Assembly: GCA_021324255.1 (NCBI GenBank)
Contig: JAJPJL010000025.1
Coordinates: 1 to 61,887 of the forward strand
DNA from: Bacillota bacterium
GTDB lineage: Bacteria > Sysuimicrobiota > Sysuimicrobiia > Sysuimicrobiales > Segetimicrobiaceae
DNA length: 61,887 bases
Direction of reading: 5' to 3'
Positions 1 to 7,489 of this stretch are shown here, in pieces. The notes beneath the pieces were generated by a model. The model did no database searches, was not told the origin of the DNA, and saw nothing but the letters and a program-made list of their open reading frames with translations. Position 1 is the first letter of the stretch; every line of letters starts with the position of its first letter. Position numbers and translations under genes: made by a program.

Positions 1-204
1 ACCATCGCCTACCTCAGCGAATTGATCGATCCGATCGGCATCTTCCTCGGTCTCACAGGGCGGAACCTCATGCACCAGTCGCTCCGGTATCTGCTGTTGG
101 GAGAAGGTGAGATCGGCCTGGTCGTCTACGCCATCCTGGTCCGCTACTGGGATTGGATTGACAAAGGGCCCCGCCGGCCGATTCTCTATCTCACGGGTGC
201 TTGA
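1..204 (+). CDS. C-terminal end of an unidentified, probably membrane-associated protein (cut by window edge)
   Basis: The frame is open from the first base of the window, so the gene starts upstream; 67 codons are visible before the TGA at 202-204. A hydrophobic stretch (GEIGLVVYAILVRYWDWID) could be a membrane segment followed by a short basic tail. I do not recognise a family from this tail. A decayed general-stress-type gene follows immediately in another frame. Confidence 0.5.
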   Translation, partial: TIAYLSELIDPIGIFLGLTGRNLMHQSLRYLLLGEGEIGLVVYAILVRYWDWIDKGPRRPILYLTGA

Positions 205-206
205 AT

Positions 207-406
207 GATTTTAGGGAGAAAGGACCGACGAAGCGTGCCCGGCGCATCGGAATCCCGAACGACAGCATTTGAAATACGAAGCGGCACTCAAGTCGGACAG
301 GTTTCTGCTGCTCGTGCACGGGACGGCGGCCGAGGTCTTGAGAGCAAAAGACATCATCGCAACGGCGCACCCGGCCGAATTGGCGGTGCATTCGACCACG
401 CCGTAA
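207..406 (+). pseudogene. Decayed C-terminus of a general-stress/DUF1269-like protein, frameshifted
   Basis: Reading from 207 gives residues ending in RARRIGIPNDSI and then a stop at 270. Shifting by one base at about 269 restores LKYEAALKSDRFLLLVHG, AEVLRAKDIIATAHPAELAV and a TAA at 404-406. The joined peptide strongly resembles the C-terminal half of small bacterial stress proteins of the DUF1269/heat-induced YflT-like group (pattern GIPxDSxxxYExALKxxxFLLxxHGTxxEVxRAKxIL). That family is normally over twice this length, and no N-terminal part or start codon is visible. I infer a truncated, frameshifted remnant; a base-calling error could explain the shift but not the missing N-terminus. The family assignment is from memory of the pattern. 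Confidence 0.6.
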
Positions 407-529
407 GGGCTGGGCCGGTGCGGCTAACGAACGGGCAAATCGTTATGACCCGTGGCCTCCCTGGGGGATTGAGCGCGGATACGACGAGCAAGGCGTGAGC
501 AATTTTGAACCGACGGGAAACCCGTGTCC

Positions 530-538
530 TGGTATGCT
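530..538 (+). promoter_or_regulatory. Possible extended -10 promoter for the small secreted protein gene
   Basis: TGGTATGCT matches an extended -10 (TGn plus a TATAAT-like hexamer), about 48 bases before the ATG at 586. No convincing -35 is seen at 17 bases. A small inverted repeat (ACGGG-AAA-CCCGT) lies just upstream near 513-525. Weak evidence. Confidence 0.25.
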
Positions 539-585
539 GGGTTTGCAGGTGAGGTGAACCCTAAGAATCTGGAGGAGGAGAACAT

Positions 586-822
586 ATGGCGATCGTCCGA
601 ACGCTCGCGGTCATCGTCCTTGGCGTGGCGGTGTTCTCGGCAGCGTTGGTAGGTGTCGCGTCGGCCCAGCAATATCCGAATGTGAGTACCCTGACCCCGT
701 TCACCGCCCAGACGAACTACATGTCCCTGCCCGGCTATCTGAGGTATGTGAGCTACCAGCAGACCGGCCAGTGGCTCACCTATACGGAAGCTGGGCGCAT
801 CGTTCACCAGCAGGGTGGATAG
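586..822 (+). CDS. Small secreted protein of unknown function (78 aa)
   Basis: The start has a strong ribosome binding site (GGAGGAGGAGAAC before ATG). Residues 1-28 form a Sec signal peptide: a short N-region, a hydrophobic core (LAVIVLGVAVFSAALVGVA) and a likely cleavage site after ASA. The mature part is about 50 residues, rich in Tyr, Gln and Thr (YLRYVSYQQTGQWLTYTEAG), with no Cys, and probably lies in the periplasm or outside the cell. I recognise no family. It precedes the GlsB/YeaQ-type gene by 55 bases on the same strand, so the two may be cotranscribed, perhaps in an envelope-stress unit. Confidence 0.75.
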   Translation: MAIVRTLAVIVLGVAVFSAALVGVASAQQYPNVSTLTPFTAQTNYMSLPGYLRYVSYQQTGQWLTYTEAGRIVHQQGG

Positions 823-877
823 TCGTCGCCACGCTGGCTCGATAGTCGGTTCTTCATAGGAGAAGGGAGATCGGGAG

Positions 878-1147
878 ATGAGTATTCTCGCATTGATTAT
901 CGTCGGGATCATCGCGGGCTGGCTGGCGAGGATGGTTATCCCGGGTGAGGGGCCCGGGGGCCTCCTCGGAGATCTCGTGATCGGAGTTGTCGGCGCCGTC
1001 GTGGGGGGGTGGATCTTCAACGCCCTCGGACACCACGGGGCCACGGGACTGAACATCGGGTCGATCATCGTCGCCTTTGTGGGGGCCCTGGTGGTGTTGT
1101 GGCTGGCGCGGTTGTTCACTGGAAGACGGACCGCCAGGTTGGCATAG
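878..1147 (+). CDS. GlsB/YeaQ/YmgE-family stress-response membrane protein
   Basis: An 89-residue protein with the family pattern: an N-terminal helix (ILALIIVGIIAGWLARMVIP), a Gly-rich linker (GEGPGGLLGDLVIGVVGAV) and two further hydrophobic helices ending in a basic tail. Members are small integral membrane proteins (transglycosylase-associated family) induced by stress; their biochemical role is not established. The ribosome binding site AGAAGGGAGATCGGGAG precedes the ATG. A strong hairpin follows at 1183, so the unit 586-1147 probably ends there. Confidence 0.9.
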   Translation: MSILALIIVGIIAGWLARMVIPGEGPGGLLGDLVIGVVGAVVGGWIFNALGHHGATGLNIGSIIVAFVGALVVLWLARLFTGRRTARLA

Positions 1148-1182
1148 CATGAAAAGCGACGGTTGACCTGAGAGATTCATAG

Positions 1183-1212
1183 CGGCGGCCTCGCACTCGA
1201 GGCCGCCGTTGC
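1183..1212 (+). terminator. Rho-independent-type terminator after the GlsB/YeaQ gene
   Basis: A perfect 11-bp stem, CGGCGGCCTCG (1183-1193) with CGAGGCCGCCG (1198-1208), closes a 4-base loop (CACT) and is followed by TTGCGTT. The trailing T-tract is weak, but the stem is long and very GC-rich, and it lies 35 bases after the stop at 1147. The rest of 1213-1421 shows nothing I can name. Confidence 0.6.
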
Positions 1213-1421
1213 GTTCGCAGGGGCGGTACAGCTCGCTTATCTGGTACGCTCCAGCGGTCGATACTGGGGTGATGCGTGAGGCGCCAGTAACCCGGCGACA
1301 GGTCTCGCGAACCTCTGTAAGAACCGCGCGTTCCGCTCCGGACCAACGGTCGTTCGCCTGCTTGCCAATGCCAACGGTGGTGGCAGCCGTTTCGGATCGG
1401 GCATGAGGTCAGGACGTCCGC

Positions 1422-2651
1422 TCAGCAACTCCTGGCGGGGCCCGGCCGAATGAGCGCCACGGCGCCGCGGCTGAGGGCGAACGCGCTCGCCATGACTGCG
1501 GCACCGCTCAGCCCAAGCGCGATCGGCGTGCCCGTGATTGTGGCGACGGCCCCGATGCAAGTGGCACCCAGCGCGTTGAGGCCGAAGGTTGCCGAGTAGA
1601 AGCCCAGCACACGCCCCCGCATCTCATCCGTAACCCCAAGTTGAAACGATGCGGCGATCGTCGCATCGTACGCGCTTCCCATGAGCCCCACCACCGCGAT
1701 CAGGCCGAGCGAGAGCCCGAACCACGGAGACGACGAAAATGCGATGATGCAGACGCCGAACCCGAACGCCGCCCCCATGAGCACCGTACCGAGATGCTCC
1801 TGCTCTACGCGGGAGGCGATCAACAGTGTCGCGGCCAGCTGTCCTACGCCGCTCATGGCGGCGAGATCCCCGAGCCCGGCGCCGCCCACGTGGAGGACAT
1901 CCCGCGCCATGAACGGGAGCAACGAGAACGTTGAGAAGCCGAAGCCCTCGATCGTCAGGCTGAGCAGCAGCAGCCGCCGGATGCGGGGTGTGCGAAGCAC
2001 GTAACGGACGCCCTCGGCCACCGCGCGGCCAAATGCTTCCGACGCACGCCGCCGGGCGGCCGGGCTCCGCAGCGCGGCAAGGCATGCGACACCGCCGGCG
2101 TTCACGACCGCGATCAGCAAGTAGTTCCGGCCGACGCCCAGCCGGTCGATGATGATGCCGCCCGCGAGCGCGCCGGCGATGCGGACGATGCTGCTGGCCA
2201 TGAACTGGAACGCGCTCGCGTTGAGGAGGCGCGCTTCGCCGACCACGTCGTAGACGAGGCCGTTGGTGGCCGGGCTGTTGGTCGAAAACATCGCGCCCGC
2301 CAACACCATATAGATCAAGACGTGCCACAGCGCGATTTTCGCGGACAGGATCAGATAGGCGAGCACAAGTGCGCCGAGCCCCGCGATCGTCTGCGCGACG
2401 ATGAGCAAGGCGCGGCGATCCAGACGGTCGGCGGCAAGTCCCGCGGGCACGCTGAGCAACGCCTGGGAGATTCCGCGCATGGCGACGGCGACGCCCAGCC
2501 AGAACGGAGAATTGGTCAGCTGGAGGACAAGCCAACCGACACTCAGGTTCTCGATCGTATACGCTGCTGCCGTCGAGAGAGATTTCAGCCACAGCCAGCG
2601 GTAGCCGGGAGCCTCGAAGGCGGCCGTGAAACGGCGCCGGCCCACCGACAA
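1422..2651 (-). CDS. MFS transporter, probable drug/siderophore exporter type (EntS-like)
   Basis: A 409-residue, very hydrophobic protein with about 12 membrane helices, the usual size for the major facilitator superfamily. The N-terminus (FEAPGYRWLWLKSLSTAAA) and the loop between helices 2 and 3 (VPAGLAADRLDRRALLI, the MFS G-x-L-a-D-r-x-d-R-R motif) match the DHA3/enterobactin-exporter-like branch; AGGIIIDRLG is the corresponding second-half loop. The likely role is proton-driven export of a small molecule; the substrate is unknown. It is transcribed alone, convergent with the GlsB/YeaQ unit. Confidence 0.85.
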   Translation of the reverse strand: MSVGRRRFTAAFEAPGYRWLWLKSLSTAAAYTIENLSVGWLVLQLTNSPFWLGVAVAMRGISQALLSVPAGLAADRLDRRALLIVAQTIAGLGALVLAYLILSAKIALWHVLIYMVLAGAMFSTNSPATNGLVYDVVGEARLLNASAFQFMASSIVRIAGALAGGIIIDRLGVGRNYLLIAVVNAGGVACLAALRSPAARRRASEAFGRAVAEGVRYVLRTPRIRRLLLLSLTIEGFGFSTFSLLPFMARDVLHVGGAGLGDLAAMSGVGQLAATLLIASRVEQEHLGTVLMGAAFGFGVCIIAFSSSPWFGLSLGLIAVVGLMGSAYDATIAASFQLGVTDEMRGRVLGFYSATFGLNALGATCIGAVATITGTPIALGLSGAAVMASAFALSRGAVALIRPGPARSC

Positions 2652-3315
2652 TGCTACCGCCCTACGATGGCTGGAGGTCGTGGCCTGCCGTCCAGTTTGA
2701 GGTTGCCCGCGGCTCCTGGACGGCCGCGTTCAGCTCCGTTGAACGAGAGCTGAAACGGCGGGCTCGCGGTTTCACCCATTGAGTCTCGGCCTCCCGCCCC
2801 CGCAATCGTCGCGCGCAAACTCGTCTGAACTTTCCACCATGCCCGAAGCCCCTCGGCGCGTAATCAAACTCCATCAGTAGGCAGGGCGTTCGTGCGTACG
2901 CCCCGCAGCGCCAACTTTCGCGCCGCACATCGCGGCCTTCCCAAGACAGATGAGCCCCGTCTTCACCACGGCGGCTCTGTGGCTCTGCGGATCGCGTAGT
3001 TGCTGAAGTAGTACCGTTTGTCGATGAGCGCAGCGCGGGCGTGTTCGGCAGAGACACGCTGATGACCTTTGCGGGACCGTGGAGAAATGGCCGGTCACCG
3101 TGGGCCGGCAGGGCTTTGACGGCGGCACGTTGGCGACAAGGACAAACGGAAAGCAACCAGGAACCACTCAATTGGCCCCGCGACCGGGCGCGTTCCGGAT
3201 GCGCCAGTCCTTATGGTCAGCTGTCGAGTGCCGCCGGGTTCCCCCGCAACTGTTCAGCCTGGCAGCGGACCGCCCGTCGCTGACGCGTGGAAATACCCGA
3301 GGGAGGAATGCACCG
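2652..3315. other. Non-coding stretch between the MFS gene and the DUF3830 cluster
   Basis: Open frames here on both strands (for example 2662-3171 minus) have no recognisable domain or codon pattern and overlap one another. The region must carry the divergent promoters for the MFS exporter (minus) and the DUF3830 operon (plus), but I see no convincing -35/-10 pair, repeat or RNA gene. Confidence 0.5.
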
Positions 3316-3816
3316 GTGTCAGATCGGCCGCGCGATACTCATGTCGTGCCGCGAAAGATCCGGGTCTCCTTTCCAGATAATGGCGTCTCTGCCGTCGCAG
3401 ATCTCTTGGAAGCGGACTGTCCACACACATGTGAGGCGATATGGGACCTGTTGCCGATGCGCGTCACGGTGATACATGACATCTGGTCCGGACACCAGGT
3501 ATTGGCCCACCTGGACAACAAGGTTGTGCTGCCGCCCGAGAACGTTCTCACCTACCTCCCCATCCCGGGCGACATCTTCTATTACTACAGGCCTCCGCAC
3601 TACTTTCGCGGCTCCCCGTATGGCAGGTGTGAATCCGCGGAGATAGGCATCGTCTACGACAGGGACACGAGGCCGCAGGGGCCGCGAGGGCCAGAAGCCG
3701 TGAGCCTCTTTGCGAACATCTCGTCTGATCTGGAGGCGTTCGCCAGGGCTTGCGAAGACATGATCTACCGAGGCCAGAGGGACCTGCTCATCGAGAAGGC
3801 GGGATACATCGGGTGA
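3316..3816 (+). CDS. DUF3830 family protein, copy 1 of 3
   Basis: The GTG at 3316 is preceded by GGGAGGA (3301-3307), giving 166 residues; upstream sequence in the same frame is unrelated and compositionally odd. The family pattern is clear: a basic start KIRVSFPDNGVSAVADLLE, then CPHTCEAIWDLLP, a central PIPGDIFYYYRPPHYFRG, then IGIVYDRDTRPQGPRGP and a C-terminal CEDMIYRGQRDLLI. DUF3830 proteins have a small cyclophilin-like fold and no established function; they often sit beside amide/hydantoin-utilisation and oxidoreductase genes. It overlaps the next copy by four bases. An alternative start is the GTG at VPRKIRV. Confidence 0.82.
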   Translation: MSDRPRDTHVVPRKIRVSFPDNGVSAVADLLEADCPHTCEAIWDLLPMRVTVIHDIWSGHQVLAHLDNKVVLPPENVLTYLPIPGDIFYYYRPPHYFRGSPYGRCESAEIGIVYDRDTRPQGPRGPEAVSLFANISSDLEAFARACEDMIYRGQRDLLIEKAGYIG

Positions 3817-4322
3817 GGAAGCTGATGTTTGAACTGGCTGGAACGAGCGCCGTTGCCGAGATGCACGAGGACGTCGTGCCGAAGACATGTGAGGCGGTCT
3901 GGAATATGCTTCCGGTGGAAGGGATGGCGATCCACGCCAACTGGTCGAGCCGCGAGATCATGCTGCATCTTCACGGCGAGAAGCTCCTTCGGCTTCCGCC
4001 CGAAGGGCCGGCCAGGCGGGGGACCACCGCTCCCGGTGACATCGTCTACTTCTGGAGATCCCCCCAGATGTCTCGCGGCAAGCAATTAGCCTACAGCGCC
4101 GAGTTCCAGCGGGAGCTATCAGAACTCGCCATCTTCTACGGCGATCCCGCGGGCGGCGGCTTGGCCGCGGACGACCCGGCACGCAGCGGCCGAGATTTGA
4201 ACTTGCAGGTCTCCACGTTGTTCGCCACCTTGATCGATATCCCCAAGCCGTTCGCCCAGAAGTGCGAAGACGTCCGCCACAAAGGCCTGCAACGGCTGGT
4301 CGTGACGAGGTTGGAACGGTAG
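3813..4322 (+). CDS. DUF3830 family protein, copy 2 of 3
   Basis: The start is taken at the GTG (3813-3815), which overlaps the TGA of copy 1 as GTGA, a translational-coupling arrangement; the product is 169 residues. The landmarks of copy 1 recur: VPKTCEAVWNMLP, APGDIVYFWRSPQMSRG, ELAIFYGDPAG, VSTLFATL and CEDVRHKGLQRLVV. It has an extra loop (about residues 109-125, GGGLAADDPARSGRD) between the YGDP segment and the LFATL helix. The two Cys positions of copy 1 are kept. It probably forms a hetero-oligomer or a divergent paralogue; function unknown. Confidence 0.8.
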   Translation: MRKLMFELAGTSAVAEMHEDVVPKTCEAVWNMLPVEGMAIHANWSSREIMLHLHGEKLLRLPPEGPARRGTTAPGDIVYFWRSPQMSRGKQLAYSAEFQRELSELAIFYGDPAGGGLAADDPARSGRDLNLQVSTLFATLIDIPKPFAQKCEDVRHKGLQRLVVTRLER

Positions 4323-4362
4323 GCGTGGCCGAGGTGACGCGCGCGGGGGCGAGACCGAACCA

Positions 4363-4812
4363 ATGACGCGGGTGAAGATCGCGCTGGGCCGCGTTGAAGC
4401 GTTCGCGCAACTGGATGAACAGGACGCGCCGAAATCCACGACGTGGCTCAAAGAGATGCTCCCGATCCACGGCCAGGCCATGCACAGCATGGAGAACGGC
4501 CGCGAGGTCTATCTGGTCCTCGATGCTCCCCGCCAGATCGAGGAAGAGAATCAGACGATCTACCAGACCGTCGGGGATCTGATCGTGTACTACAAACCGG
4601 CGATTTTCGTGCGGCCCGAGTGGCCGAGGCATATCCGCGACTTCCTCGTGATCGGATTCATCTACGAGCGTGACAGCGCGATCCGCGGTATGAGCGGTCC
4701 GCTCGCGACGAACCTGGTCGGGAAGATCACGGAGGGGATCGATGCGCTCGCCCGCGAGGCCCCGCGGATGCGCAGGGAAGGCTTCGGACAGATGCGCATC
4801 AGCTTGGCCTAG
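4363..4812 (+). CDS. DUF3830 family protein, copy 3 of 3 (divergent)
   Basis: 149 residues starting at ATG 4363, 40 bases after copy 2. The fold pattern is retained: RVKIALGRVEAFAQLDEQ, APKSTTWLKEMLP, TVGDLIVYYKPAIFVRP, VIGFIYERDSAIRGMSGP and a basic C-terminus. Both conserved Cys residues of copies 1 and 2 are missing (C-T becomes S-T, and CED becomes AP), so the copies are not equivalent. It is followed after 29 bases by an LLM flavin oxidoreductase on the same strand, suggesting one operon 3316-5897. Confidence 0.75.
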   Translation: MTRVKIALGRVEAFAQLDEQDAPKSTTWLKEMLPIHGQAMHSMENGREVYLVLDAPRQIEEENQTIYQTVGDLIVYYKPAIFVRPEWPRHIRDFLVIGFIYERDSAIRGMSGPLATNLVGKITEGIDALAREAPRMRREGFGQMRISLA

Positions 4813-4841
4813 GGAAGCGGAAGGGAGCGCCTGACGGCTTG

Positions 4842-5897
4842 ATGGTCAAATTTGGCGTGGGGATGGCGCCGGTGGAGCCGCTGAAGAAGGTCGTCTCGGT
4901 GGCGAAGCTGGCCGAGGAGCTCGGCTTCGAACACATCGTGCACGCCGATCAGCGATTCTCGGGCGAGAAAGACGTCTTCGTCACCCTTGCCGCGGACGCC
5001 CTGCACACCACGAAGATCAAGCTCGGCCCATGCGTGTCCGATCCGTTCAGCCGGATCCCCGCGATGCTGGCCGCAGCCATCGCCAGCCTCGACGAACTGT
5101 CGGGTGGACGGGCGCTGCTCGCCCTGGGCGCCGGAGGATCCGGGTTCGCCCAGATGCATCTCGACCGAAGGCACGTCAACCAGGCCCTCCGCGAGACGGT
5201 CACCATGATCCGAGGGTTGTTTAGCGGGCAACCGGTCAACTTCGACGGAAGATTGTACAAGCTCACCAACGCACACCTGGGGTTCGCCGTGCGGCCCGGC
5301 ATTCCGATCCTCATCGCGAGCAGAAGCCCGCTCAACCTCGAGCTCGCCGGCGAGATCGCGGACGGCGCGGTGATCGCGACCTACGCCGCAAAGGAGCAGC
5401 TGGCGTTTGCGATCGAGCGGGTGAGGGCCGGGGCCAGGAAGGCGGGCAGGCGCTTGGAGGACGTCCGGCTGATTTCGTGGGTCTACACCTCGATCTCGGA
5501 CGACGGGCGGCAAGCCGTGGAAAACGTCAGGCCGTTCGTGACTCAGGCGCTCGTGAACACCTCCCCCGAGGCCTACCCTGTCATCCTCGACGGCTTCCAC
5601 GAAGCCTTGCCATCGTTTCTTGGGACGTGCCGCGACATGGGGCCGGCGGGATTGGCGACGGCGTACCAGGATCGGACGTACCTCACGGATGAGGTCATCA
5701 AGCGGTTCTCCGTCGCGGGCACGGCCGAGGACTGTGTCAAGAAGATCGAGGAGATCACATCGTTCGGGATCAATGAAATCTGGCTGCGGTGCTTTTCGGC
5801 GCCGCGCTCAGAAGTGAACCACGAAACGGTGATCGTCCCCTTCGCCGAACAGGTGATGCCGCGCTTTACGGCCGACGCTCGCCGCTCCCGCGCCTGA
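4842..5897 (+). CDS. LLM-class flavin-dependent oxidoreductase
   Basis: A 351-residue luciferase-like TIM-barrel enzyme using FMN or F420. Supporting features are the start VKFGVGMAPVEPL, AEELGFEHIVHADQRFSG, the canonical IASLDELSGGRALLALGAGG, RPGIPILIASRSPLNLELAG and the C-terminal FSVAGTAEDCVKKIEEI. Known members are methylene-tetrahydromethanopterin reductase-like enzymes and alkanesulfonate monooxygenases (SsuD group). The ATG at 4842 is preferred over the adjacent TTG because of the upstream GGAAGGGAG. The tandem DUF3830 genes upstream and the SsuABC-type transporter convergent downstream suggest, but do not prove, a sulfonate or cyclic-amide substrate. Confidence 0.88.
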   Translation: MVKFGVGMAPVEPLKKVVSVAKLAEELGFEHIVHADQRFSGEKDVFVTLAADALHTTKIKLGPCVSDPFSRIPAMLAAAIASLDELSGGRALLALGAGGSGFAQMHLDRRHVNQALRETVTMIRGLFSGQPVNFDGRLYKLTNAHLGFAVRPGIPILIASRSPLNLELAGEIADGAVIATYAAKEQLAFAIERVRAGARKAGRRLEDVRLISWVYTSISDDGRQAVENVRPFVTQALVNTSPEAYPVILDGFHEALPSFLGTCRDMGPAGLATAYQDRTYLTDEVIKRFSVAGTAEDCVKKIEEITSFGINEIWLRCFSAPRSEVNHETVIVPFAEQVMPRFTADARRSRA

Positions 5898-5918
5898 GGC
5901 GCCAGCCGGATTCTGCGA

Positions 5919-6689
5919 TCAGGTCGCCGCGTCGACCCGCATGGCATGCAGCTCGAGGAGCTTCGCCCGGACTTTGCTGGCCGCGGCAAAAAATTCGAGG
6001 CTGGAACGCACCGATGGGTCTCGGGCGGACGGGAGATTGACGGGGACTTCCTCCACGATCGCGCCGGGCCTGGGCGACATCACGAAGATCCGATCCGAGA
6101 GAAACACCGCTTCCTCGATATCGTGAGTGACGAGCAGCGCGGTCACGTGCAGTGTCCGGATCAGGTTCCCGAGCTCGTGCTGCAGCGCCTCTTTGGTCAG
6201 CTCGTCCACGCCGGTGAACGGCTCGTCCATCAAGACGATCGACGGCTCATGCACGAACGCGCGCGCGATCGACACCCTGCGCTGCATGCCGCCGGACAGC
6301 TCGATCGGATAGCTCCGTTCAAAGCCCTTCATGCCGATCAGGTCGATGAGCCGGTCGACGTTCCCGAGGTCCCGCTTCTTGACGACCTCCAGCGGCAGCT
6401 TGATGTTGTCGTAGACGGTCCTCCACCGCATCAGGCTCGAATCCTGGAACACGTAGCCGACGATGAAGTGCCCGCCGGCGGTCTCCCGGCGGATGCTCCC
6501 GCCGCTGGGGCCCTCGACCCCGGCGATCAGCCTGAGGAGCGTGCTCTTGCCGCATCCGCTGGGCCCTACGATCGCGACGGTCTCGCCCGGTTGCACCGAC
6601 AGCGAGACGTTCCTGACGGCCTGGACCTCGTGACCCTTGACGGTCGTATAGTGCTTGCTGACGTTCTCGAGAACGACGACGGCGGGCAT
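5919..6689 (-). CDS. ABC transporter ATPase, nitrate/sulfonate/taurine type (SsuB/TauB-like)
   Basis: Translation from the ATG at 6689 gives 256 residues; this start is two bases after the permease stop and is preferred over an in-frame upstream start that would overlap the permease. Walker A is VGPSGCGKST (about residues 41-50), the signature is LSGGMQRRVSIAR, Walker B is IVLMDEPF and the His loop is LLVTHDIEEA. It energises import through the adjacent permease in the cytoplasmic membrane. It forms the last gene of the unit SBP (8539), permease (7477), ATPase, and converges on the LLM oxidoreductase gene. Confidence 0.9.
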   Translation of the reverse strand: MPAVVVLENVSKHYTTVKGHEVQAVRNVSLSVQPGETVAIVGPSGCGKSTLLRLIAGVEGPSGGSIRRETAGGHFIVGYVFQDSSLMRWRTVYDNIKLPLEVVKKRDLGNVDRLIDLIGMKGFERSYPIELSGGMQRRVSIARAFVHEPSIVLMDEPFTGVDELTKEALQHELGNLIRTLHVTALLVTHDIEEAVFLSDRIFVMSPRPGAIVEEVPVNLPSARDPSVRSSLEFFAAASKVRAKLLELHAMRVDAAT

Positions 6690-6691
6690 GC

Positions 6692-7477
6692 TCAACCGGA
6701 CCGGTACCACGGCATCAGCTGCCGCGCGAGCACGATCACGGCGGCATACAGCAGCAGGCCCAGCACGGTTAGGATGGCGAACGCTCCGAACGCCGCCACC
6801 GTGTTGAAGGTGTACTGCGAATTGAGAATCAGGAAGCCGAGGCCGCTGTTGGAGCTCACGAACTCCGCGACGATCGCTCCGACCAATGCGCCCGATACCG
6901 CGATCTTCAGCCCGTCAAAGAAGTACGGAAGCGAGTTGGGCAGCCGAACCTTGAAAAAGATCGTCGCCCGGCTGGCGCGCAGGGATTGGAGCAGGTAGAT
7001 GAGGTTGCGGTCGACATCGGTGAGACCGGTACTGACGTTGATCACGATCGGGAAGAAGGTGAGGATCACGATGAGCAAGACCCTCGACGTGTTGGAGAAG
7101 CCGAGCAAAATGTAGATGATGGGCGCGATCGCCACCTTCGGCAACACCTGCAACGCCACGATGTACGGCATGAGGATCTGCCGTAGGGTCGCGGAGAGCG
7201 TGATCACCACGGCGATCGCGAAGCCGACGACGATGCCGATCAGGGCCCCGGTGACGGCCTCGTTCAAGGTGATCGACGTCTGTTGCACCCAGTCGATGCG
7301 GCCGGCGAAGAAGCCTTGGATGATCGCGGACGGTGATGGAAACAGGTACGCGGGGATCCGGAACAACGCGACCAACAGCTGCCACAACACGACGCCGACC
7401 ACAAAGGAGACAAGCGGAAGGCCGTATGCCGCGAGCCCCGGCAGGCTCAGCCGTGTCGTTCTGCCGATCCCACCCAT
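6692..7477 (-). CDS. ABC transporter permease, SsuC/TauC-like
   Basis: 261 residues with about six membrane helices, starting with a positive N-terminus and LPLVSFVVGVVLWQLLVALF. The EAA-type cytoplasmic loop is LRASRATIFFKVRLPNSLPY, as in binding-protein-dependent permeases of the nitrate/sulfonate/taurine and HMP-precursor group. One subunit type with one ATPase suggests a homodimeric channel. It lies 12 bases downstream of the binding-protein gene. Confidence 0.9.
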   Translation of the reverse strand: MGGIGRTTRLSLPGLAAYGLPLVSFVVGVVLWQLLVALFRIPAYLFPSPSAIIQGFFAGRIDWVQQTSITLNEAVTGALIGIVVGFAIAVVITLSATLRQILMPYIVALQVLPKVAIAPIIYILLGFSNTSRVLLIVILTFFPIVINVSTGLTDVDRNLIYLLQSLRASRATIFFKVRLPNSLPYFFDGLKIAVSGALVGAIVAEFVSSNSGLGFLILNSQYTFNTVAAFGAFAILTVLGLLLYAAVIVLARQLMPWYRSG

Positions 7478-7489
7478 GGCGGGAACCCG

